Assembly: GCA_038087015.1 (NCBI GenBank)
Contig: JASBNA010000007.1
Location: forward strand, 1,240,001-1,304,000
From: Cerrena zonata
Taxonomy: Eukaryota; Basidiomycota; Agaricomycetes; Polyporales; Cerrenaceae
DNA length: 64,000 nt
Direction of reading: 5' to 3'
Shown here: piece after piece, positions 57,578 to 64,000 of the stretch
How positions within the stretch are numbered: the first letter of the stretch is position 1
Layout of the letters: every line of letters begins with the position of its first letter
Position numbers and translations under genes: made by a program
The notes under the pieces: model-generated
The model's database searches: none
The model's input: the letters and a program-made list of their open reading frames with translations, nothing else
What the model was told of the DNA's origin: nothing

Positions 57578-58399
57578 ATGTCTGAACCCATCGTTCTCTA
57601 CGATATTCCCACTATATTTCCTGGCACATCCAAAGCTTGGTCACCTAATACTTGGAGAATCCGGTAAGGACGTCCTGATTGATCATATACTAGCTCTATG
57701 CTCATTTATTCGAAAAGTCTCGCTTTAGCATACAAAGGTTTATCTTTCAAGACTGAATGGGTTGACTGGCCAGACATCGAGAACGTCTGCAAAGCAATTG
57801 GGGCTGAACCCACCGGAATAAAAGCAGCTGGTGGTCCATTCTACACTCTACCGGTCATCCGCGATCCCGAGACTGGGGCAGTCATCTCAGACTCCCTGAA
57901 GATCGCATTGTATCTCGACAAGACCTACCCCAATACACCTCCCCTTTTCCCACACAACACCCAGACCTTCCAATCTGCTTTTGGGCATGCGGCCTACATG
58001 GCTATTATTGGTGCTATGTTCCACACTGTCGCTTTGCCTACCGCGAATAGCTTTAGCCCAGCTGGTAGCGAGTACTTCAGGGCGACCCGAACGAGCAACT
58101 TTGGAGAGGCCTTCAAGATTCCCGAAAGCCGTCCTGCTGACGAAGTTGCTCAATTCTGGAAAGCACTGGAAGGAGGCTTCGATTTGGTTTCGACTTGGTG
58201 GGACACGGGTAATAGCAACGGCCCGTTCATCATGGGAGACAGTCTCACGTATGGAGACACCGTGATTGCTGGGCTGTTATATTGGGCGAAGGTTGTACTC
58301 GGAGAAGATTCCGAGGGATGGAAGAAGTTCATAGTATGGGATGGCGGGCGTTGGGCTCGATTATTGAAAGCATTCGAGCAGTACGAGAACATGAACTAA
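57578..58399 (+). CDS. Glutathione transferase, fungal FuA/etherase-like (1 of 4)
   Basis: This should conjugate or remove glutathione on small electrophiles. Two exons (57578-57663, 57718-58399) give 255 residues. The N-terminal thioredoxin-fold part has YDIPTIFPGTSKAWSPNTWR, the form seen in the FuA class related to bacterial beta-etherase LigE, with the SPNTW segment at the expected active-site position. Then LALAYKGLSFKTEWVDWPDI and PVIRDPETGAVISDSLKIAL follow. The C-terminal helical domain has NGPFIMGDSLTYGDTVIAG and ends YENMN. It is convergent with the next member. It has WRI where the other three have WKT, and LALAY where the others have YALAY, YGLAY or YALAF. Substrates may be lignin-derived or other aromatics; that is from the family only. 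Confidence 0.9.
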
Positions 58400-58629
58400 A
58401 GAAAGGAGGAAGCTAAGAGTGTAAGGTCTTTTCTGTGATCTTCGTCAATTCTCACTCAAACGCACCTCTATCTCTAGACAATGAATGTCAAGTTTTCAAT
58501 ACGATATATTTTTTGTAGCATATTATTTGCCTATGGCACTGGCAGAATGCGTTCACAACGGCAAAATTACTACACTCTCAATGAGTGTCACGGTCCTGAA
58601 TTGAATTGTGCTGTCAAGACGATATATTT
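58400..58629. other. Convergent spacer between two glutathione transferases
   Basis: A 230-base AT-rich gap between two stop codons facing each other. No gene. Confidence 0.5.
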
Positions 58630-59436
58630 CTAACTCATTATTTCGTATCTCTCAAACTCCTTGGCGTACTTTCCCCACCTCCCTCCATTCCACGACGCAA
58701 TCCTCGCCCACTCAGGAGAGTCGACACCGAATAGCGACTTTCCCCAGATCAGACGGGACATGATAACAAAATCCGCGTACGAAATAGTTTCCACCATCAC
58801 ATATGGATAGCTTCCGCTGTTCTTGTCAAGCCAACTCGAAATCAGGTCAAACGCCTCTTCCATCTTCTTCCAGAGTTTCTCGCTCGCTTCAAGCGGTGGG
58901 AAATCATCCTTCCGGGTCTCGTTGAAATACTTCTGACTGGGCTCGAAAAGGTTGGCGGCTGTGGCATGAATGTAAACCATGTAGGTGTAGGGGTTCACCG
59001 CTTCTCCCATGATGGTCTCAAACGCTCCTTGTAAAGCTTCGGTGCCTTTGGGGAAGAGCGTCGGCAAATCGGGATACGTCTTCTCGAGATACCTCGCGAT
59101 CTTGGATGAATCTGCTAGTACCACTTCGGTAGAGGGATCATAGATGACTGGGAAAGTATAGTGATCCCGTCCGTCAGCCTTCTTGGAGGTAGGTCTGGCA
59201 CCGATCTTCTTGCAAACGGCTTCGATGTCAGGGTACTCAACCCATTCCGTTCTGAACTTGAGACCTTTATATGCGAGGGCGTATCTGGATAGGTAGTGAT
59301 TGAACTCGAGGTTATTCCGACCATTATCCTGACAACATTATCTCACATACCGAGTTTTCCAAGTATTTGGGGACCAGGCTTTCAAATGTGGACTTTTGCC
59401 CGGAATGTCATAGAGGATGATAGGTTTCGTCGACAT
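58630..59436 (-). CDS. Glutathione transferase, FuA/etherase-like (2 of 4)
   Basis: Two minus-strand exons (59436-59351, 59284-58630) give 246 residues. YDIPGKSPHLKAWSPNTWKT and YALAYKGLKFRTEWVEYPDI match the fungal FuA/LigE-like class. The intron lies at the same phase-2 site within the Arg codon after WKT as in the other members. It is the most diverged member: the C-terminal domain has YPYVMVETISYADFVIMSRL where the others have GPFVMG, and MVYIHATAANLFEPSQKYF where two others have NNLNPRS. It may therefore have a different substrate range. Glutathione conjugation or removal is inferred from the family. Confidence 0.88.
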
Positions 59437-59894
59437 CGGCGGAGAAACAGTATTCGTAAGGCAAGTACGGGACTCTTTCAAACGGATACAAGTTGCTTTA
59501 AATTCAATCAGCACAACCACAAAGACCTGAGGCTGAGTCAGGGTACTGTAATATATGGATGTGACTAAGCTGCAAGCGGACCTCTCCTACTAGTACTTTC
59601 TCTTTGAAGATAGCGATGCTCTAGATTCACTCTTTCAGGACGATCGATACATTAGAAGGCGTAAATAGTTTTCCTTATCACAACAATCACGGAAAATGTG
59701 GCTTACCGCTGACGTTTGCGACATATCTTTTTGCATCATTTCCATTGCACACTACCTCCAGTTCCTCTTCGTTCGATAACCAGAACACGAATACAGCAAG
59801 CTTATAGGCCATGCTCGGGTAGGCCCAGTTCTCAGTCTCTGTTTCGAAGACAGTTAGTCTTTACCAGTTATCGTACACCGGCTAAATCTACGAT
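59437..59894. other. Spacer between transferase genes 2 and 3
   Basis: No gene. It contains the promoter of the second transferase and the 3' end of the third, both on the minus strand. Confidence 0.45.
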
Positions 59895-60723
59895 CTATGT
59901 AAGCACTTCATATTTCTCCAACGCCTTCATATAACGCTCCCAACGACCATTTTCGAAACCCATAATAGCTCGCCAATCCTCAGAATCCTCTCCCCACACG
60001 ACTTTTCCCCACATAAGCCGACCTGCGAGCGCAAAATCTGCGTGCGATATGATATCTCCCATGACGAATGGGCCAGTTCCGTCATTATGGTCAAACCATT
60101 GAGAGACCTTCTTTAAACCCGTCTCGACTTTCTTCAACGCCATGTCGTGTACCTCTCCCGGAGAAGCGTACGTTTCAAGCTTTTTTCCATTCGCCTCTCG
60201 TGTTCTCCTGAAGAATTCCTGACTCCTGGGGTTCAAATTATTGCAAGCTGCTAAAACCACTAGGTCCCATAGCGGTTCCGTGACATTCAACTCGAAACCC
60301 ATCCTAAAACCAGATTGCAGAGCAGCGGTGTTGTCGGGAATAAGACGTGGTGTGTTTGGGTAGGTCTTATCGAGGTATTTGGCAATCTTGAAAGACTCCT
60401 CGACAACGGTTTTGGTGCTTGGGTCATAAATCACCGGCAAGGTATACAATGGAGACCCGTCATCGTTCTTCCATGTGGGTGGTGCGCCGAGCTTCTTGCA
60501 CAATGATTCTATGTCTGGATATTCCACCCATTCTGTTTTGAATGGCAATCCTTTGTATGCTAATCCGTACCTACGTGCAGCAGAGATAGCGATAAGAGTA
60601 AGTCCATGGATACTCTCTAAGTCTACAACAAGGTTCTTACCGGGTCTTCCAAGTACTTGGTGACCACGCCGTGTATTTAGGATTCTTGCCGGGGATGTCG
60701 TACAATATGATTGGTTCAGTCAT
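59895..60723 (-). CDS. Glutathione transferase, FuA/etherase-like (3 of 4)
   Basis: Two minus-strand exons (60723-60641, 60570-59895) give 252 residues. The N-terminal YDIPGKNPKYTAWSPSTWKT has SPST where the others have SPNT; the rest follows the class pattern (YGLAYKGLPFKTEWVEYPDI, then GAPPTW). The C-terminal domain has LVVLAACNNLNPRSQEFFRR and GPFVMGDIISHADFALAGRL. The intron is at the same phase-2 site as in its neighbours. It is closest in sequence to member 4, so the pair is probably the most recent duplication. Role in detoxification of aromatics is inferred from the family. Confidence 0.9.
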
Positions 60724-61067
60724 GCTGCCGCGTTGTCGTAGAGAGAGCGGAATGTGGATCGTAATCAGGTCTATATATACGACATTCACCTCCGATCTAC
60801 ATCGCTGCTCTCGAAGCCTATATCTCTGGAGACATCATGCACTGTGATCTTCTGATCCTGTCGATATTCCAGCGCTGTGTGTTTATCATGATGATGGTCT
60901 AAATCGATATAGATGCAGAGCTACCTAAAGATGTTTAACATGAGAAGGAACTTGTGAGTTGTACTACTACAATCTTTGAATCATGATATACGATGTTTTA
61001 ACCCAGGTTCTTCGACATAATGTGTGAAATGAACTTTCTTAATGAAATTTGTTTCGCTATCAACAGG
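60724..61067. other. Spacer between transferase genes 3 and 4
   Basis: No gene. A TATATATA at 60772-60779 lies about 50 bases upstream of the third transferase start and is its likely TATA box. Confidence 0.5.
60772..60779 (-). promoter_or_regulatory. TATA box of transferase gene 3
   Basis: TATATATA on the minus strand, about 50 bases before the ATG at 60723. Confidence 0.45.
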
Positions 61068-61890
61068 TTATGCAAGATTCTCGTACTTCTCCATCAACTT
61101 CAGGTGCTGCTCCCAACGTCCACCACTCCATTGCTTGATCTTACCCCACCCCTCCGAATCCTCTCCTAGAACGACCTTGGCCCAAATCAAACGCGATGCA
61201 AGATCGACGTCGGCGTAGCTGGGAATATTCCCCATGACGAATGGACCGCTCTGGTCGCTGTCAGTAAACCAAGAAGCGATTTTATCAAATCCTTCTTCTA
61301 CTTCTTTCCATCGTTTCGCGCCCTCTTCCCCCGCTGGGACGAAGTCCTCGAGTGCTTTTGAGAATGATACTTCCCGTGTCCTCCTGAAATATTCCTCACT
61401 GCGCGGATTGAGATTGTTGCAGGTAGCTAAGATGACGACGGTAAATAATGGCATCATCACCGCACTACCGGAAGCTGCAAGGAATGCATTTTGCAGAACA
61501 TGTGTGTTGTCGGGGAAAAGTCGAGGCGTGTCAGGATATGTTTTGTCCAGATACCTTGCAATATTCAAGGAATCCTCGACGACCGTTTTGGTGTTGGGGT
61601 CGTAGATGACAGGGAAGGTATAATGCGGACTTCCATCCTTCTTTGTATCGGTAGGCTTGGCACCGATCTTCTTGCATAACGCCTCGATGTCTGGATATTC
61701 TACGTACTCCGTCTTAAACGGAAGACCTTTGAAAGCTAAGGCATAACTAGGTTCCCATTTTAGTAACCTGACTTAATGTTTTACACGACGTGATTTGGAC
61801 GACGTACCGAGTCTTCCAGGTATTGGGCGACCATGCATTGTATTTGGGATGTTTACCTGGAATATCGTAGAAGACGATGGGGCTAGACAT
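61068..61890 (-). CDS. Glutathione transferase, FuA/etherase-like (4 of 4)
   Basis: Two minus-strand exons (61890-61808, 61746-61068) give 253 residues. YDIPGKHPKYNAWSPNTWKT and YALAFKGLPFKTEYVEYPDI, then GAKPTDTKKDG, are the class signatures. The helical domain has VVILATCNNLNPRSEEYFRR and GPFVMGNIPSYADVDLASRL, closest to member 3. The shared intron site and the order of genes point to tandem duplication. As with the others, activity toward lignin- or plant-derived compounds is a family-based inference. Confidence 0.9.
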
Positions 61891-62345
61891 TGTGTTGGAG
61901 ACGGTATCCTGAAGTGAGCTTTTACACCTTCATATGTAAGTCGATATCGGACTTCCGGGATGCCGAAGAATAAGTGCTTTGTAAGATAGTTCTGGGTATG
62001 GTTCGTCATCGATTTACATGATGTCCCACGGTAGTAAGTATCACAGCAACTGGTATTGAAGGACGGTTTATTGAGTAACCAAACCAAATATTCCGGCTGC
62101 AATAGTCGCAGCTATAACAAAAAAGTTACTGTACACTGCGAGCAGTTCTGTGTAAACAAGCTACTAGTAGGCTTAGTCAAGAGCTTACAGTCCAGGGAAT
62201 TCTGTCATCCTCCCGATCCCATACATTATTCAAGTAAACATTAGGATCGGTTCGAGGCTTGGGGTGGTCATCTGAATGAGGAAGAAGCGCAAGTGGTACC
62301 GCCAACGTTCCGCAGCCGTCTTGTGGCTCCCGCATGTGAAACGTC
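61891..62345. other. Spacer before the right-edge gene
   Basis: No gene-like frame beyond short chance ones. It should hold the promoter of transferase 4 and the 3' UTR of the right-edge gene. Confidence 0.4.
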
Positions 62346-64000
62346 TCATTGTAACTCCTGACGTATGCGTTGAACTTCTGGGGACGGCACAGTTATTTCC
62401 CAGCTGTCATAATCATCTTGAGACAGCTCAGGTTCGTTTCGATGTGCCAATCTTGCTCTGCGCGTTGGAGTAGCAGCAGGGCTGGCCGAATCACTGACCG
62501 AACGGGCACGTTTTGCCTGACGGCCATCTTGAGAATGATCAAGAGCATGTGGAGAGCTGATATCGCCCAAGTTGACATTCAAATGGTCCTCTGGCTCTTT
62601 GTCATCTCTAGAGCGTTTCTTGTTTGACAATCCTGAGAGATTAATGAAGTGCTATTGCTAAGTATCGGAAATTTGAGATGGTAATTGGAAGACTGACCAA
62701 GTGACATGATACCGTGATCTTCAGAAGACGACATCCCCGGGACCGACGGCCACGAGTCGTCAGCAAACAACGCGTCGTCTTCATGTCGAGCGTTGGAAGT
62801 TGACCCAAAGGGTATTGATAAATTTCGTCTCCGTGGAGCTGGTTGTGCGCCTTGCGGAAAGGTAAGCTTCGAGAAGTTGCATAAAGAACTACTATCTGTT
62901 TTTTGGGATGCGTTCTTTTTCGAGGATCCGCCGGAATGTATGTCCTCGTCTCGTCCCAAGCTCAGACTACGTAGGTATGCGTATTCATGGTCCTCCTGAG
63001 ATGTTGGTGGCTGGGAATCAGGTATTGAGCTCTTAATAGACGCGAATGTGAGCCATAGCGAGATGTGTCAAATAAAATCAAAACGTACGAAAGACATTTG
63101 AGACTCTTGCGATTGATGCTCATCGCACATTGTTCCCCACGCATCCAGAAAATCCTGGAGATCGGATGGACAATCTGTTTCCAGTGATTCAACGTGAGAT
63201 GCAGCGTTCTGCCAGAATTTTCGGAACGCGCGAGGAGCGAGGCCCGGGATAGGTATGAAATTGAATGGAGACGTGAGAAAGGGTGTGAGATCGTGCAATA
63301 GGGATACAGTGAGGGGTGTTGATTCTAAACGGTGAAGGGTGGTGCAATACAGAGAAATAATCTGTAGGGACAGTCAGCATCAATATCATATAAAGAAGGA
63401 TTGGGTGTCATACGTTGTCATTGAATACAGTATCGTCGATGCTTTCGGAGTCATTATGAAACCATACGGTAAGGCTCTTTGATAGATGTACAATAATGTT
63501 GATGAGATGGCACTGCGGGGTGTTTGTGATGAGATCTGTTAGAGCTGAGAAAAGTTGTAAAGAGTCGGATAGGTTGTCTGGTCGAGGTGGGTATAACATA
63601 AGTAGCGTGCTGTTGATATGATCGAATAATGATAATGGTAGTGTGTGTTCGGATTTGAGTTGCAAATGGGAGAGTAAGGTAAAAGTCAGTGGGGCAGGGA
63701 TGGTAAGCCTGTTAAATTTTTAGAATTCTGTTTTATCACAAAGCCTCGAGCACTTACGAGGAAGACAATACATTCTCGGCTATGGTTTGAAGTACAGTAG
63801 ACGAAGAGATAGAAAGTGTCTCAGCATCATCGAGGGCGCAATCAAGCAATTTCACCCAAAGTTCCCGTTCGTCTGGTGACATGTTGTGGTTTCTGCGGCG
63901 GCTTCATTAATAACTACATATAATTCTGAGACAACGAACTTACGCCAAAGGGATTAGTAGCAACTTTATTCTGCGCTCCCAGTTAACATCTTCATCGGTT
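62346..64000 (-). CDS. 3' part of a large helical-repeat protein, possibly Rif1-like; 5' end outside window
   Basis: At least six minus-strand exons read in frame: 64000-63944 (partial), 63892-63758, 63708-63414, 63361-63089, 63031-62698 and 62632-62346. The first four are helical, with alternating Leu/Ile patterns (ERELWVKLLDCALDDAETLS, LTIPAPLTFTLLSHLQ, DLITNTPQCHLINIIVHLSK, GLAPRAFRKFWQNAASHVES), typical of HEAT-type repeats. After MSF the sequence turns acidic, Ser-rich and basic in patches (SIPDSQPPTSQED, AKRARSVSDS), as in a nuclear protein with a disordered tail. The combination resembles basidiomycete telomere-associated Rif1 proteins, but I rest that only on the general pattern and a few turns of phrase, so it is tentative. 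The start codon lies beyond the right edge. Only the C-terminal portion, about 460 residues, is visible. Confidence 0.6.

Overview
This window looks like nuclear DNA of a basidiomycete, most likely an Agaricomycete. Nearly every gene is split by short introns of about 50-60 bases with GT...AG borders. The gene families are typical of mushroom-forming fungi: fungal FuA/etherase-type glutathione transferases, a DUF7918-type protein, a Hos3-type histone deacetylase, RING-H2 proteins with long disordered tails, an F-box protein and an Ecl1-family zinc protein. All exon models below were assembled by eye from splice signals and reading phase. Each predicted total length is a whole number of codons, except for the SEN54 gene.

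Layout. 0.6-18.6 kb is gene dense: a small membrane protein, a conserved low-complexity protein with a duplicated exon start, the mitochondrial S-adenosylmethionine carrier, a large RING-H2 protein, an F-box protein, an intron-containing tRNA-Lys(CTT), a Hos3-type histone deacetylase (minus strand), a second RING-H2 protein divergent from it, and tRNA-splicing endonuclease subunit SEN54. 18.6-36.5 kb is a gene desert with only one weak relic candidate. 36.5-38.4 kb holds a single Ecl1-family gene, followed by a second desert to 48.9 kb. 48.9-64 kb is dense again: a membrane-anchored beta-rich protein, a secreted GPI-type aspartic protease, an SGNH/GDSL esterase with a decayed partial copy behind it, a DUF7918 protein, four FuA-type glutathione transferases, and the 3' part of a HEAT-like, possibly Rif1-related gene that runs off the right edge.

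How the genes relate. The tRNA-Lys gene carries a 19-nt intron after the anticodon, and SEN54, a subunit of the endonuclease that removes such introns, lies 5 kb away. The four glutathione transferases share one intron position and are a local expansion, probably for detoxifying wood- or plant-derived aromatics. The two RING-H2 proteins share the same end-of-RING signature and may be distant paralogues. I found no clear new multi-gene system. The observations most worth checking are the single-base phase break in SEN54, the GC-AG intron at the zinc site of the deacetylase, the overlong acidic loop inside the first RING, the repeated acidic DLPPL motif in the second RING protein, the two deserts around the Ecl1 gene with their CCAATGAG sites, and the esterase relic.
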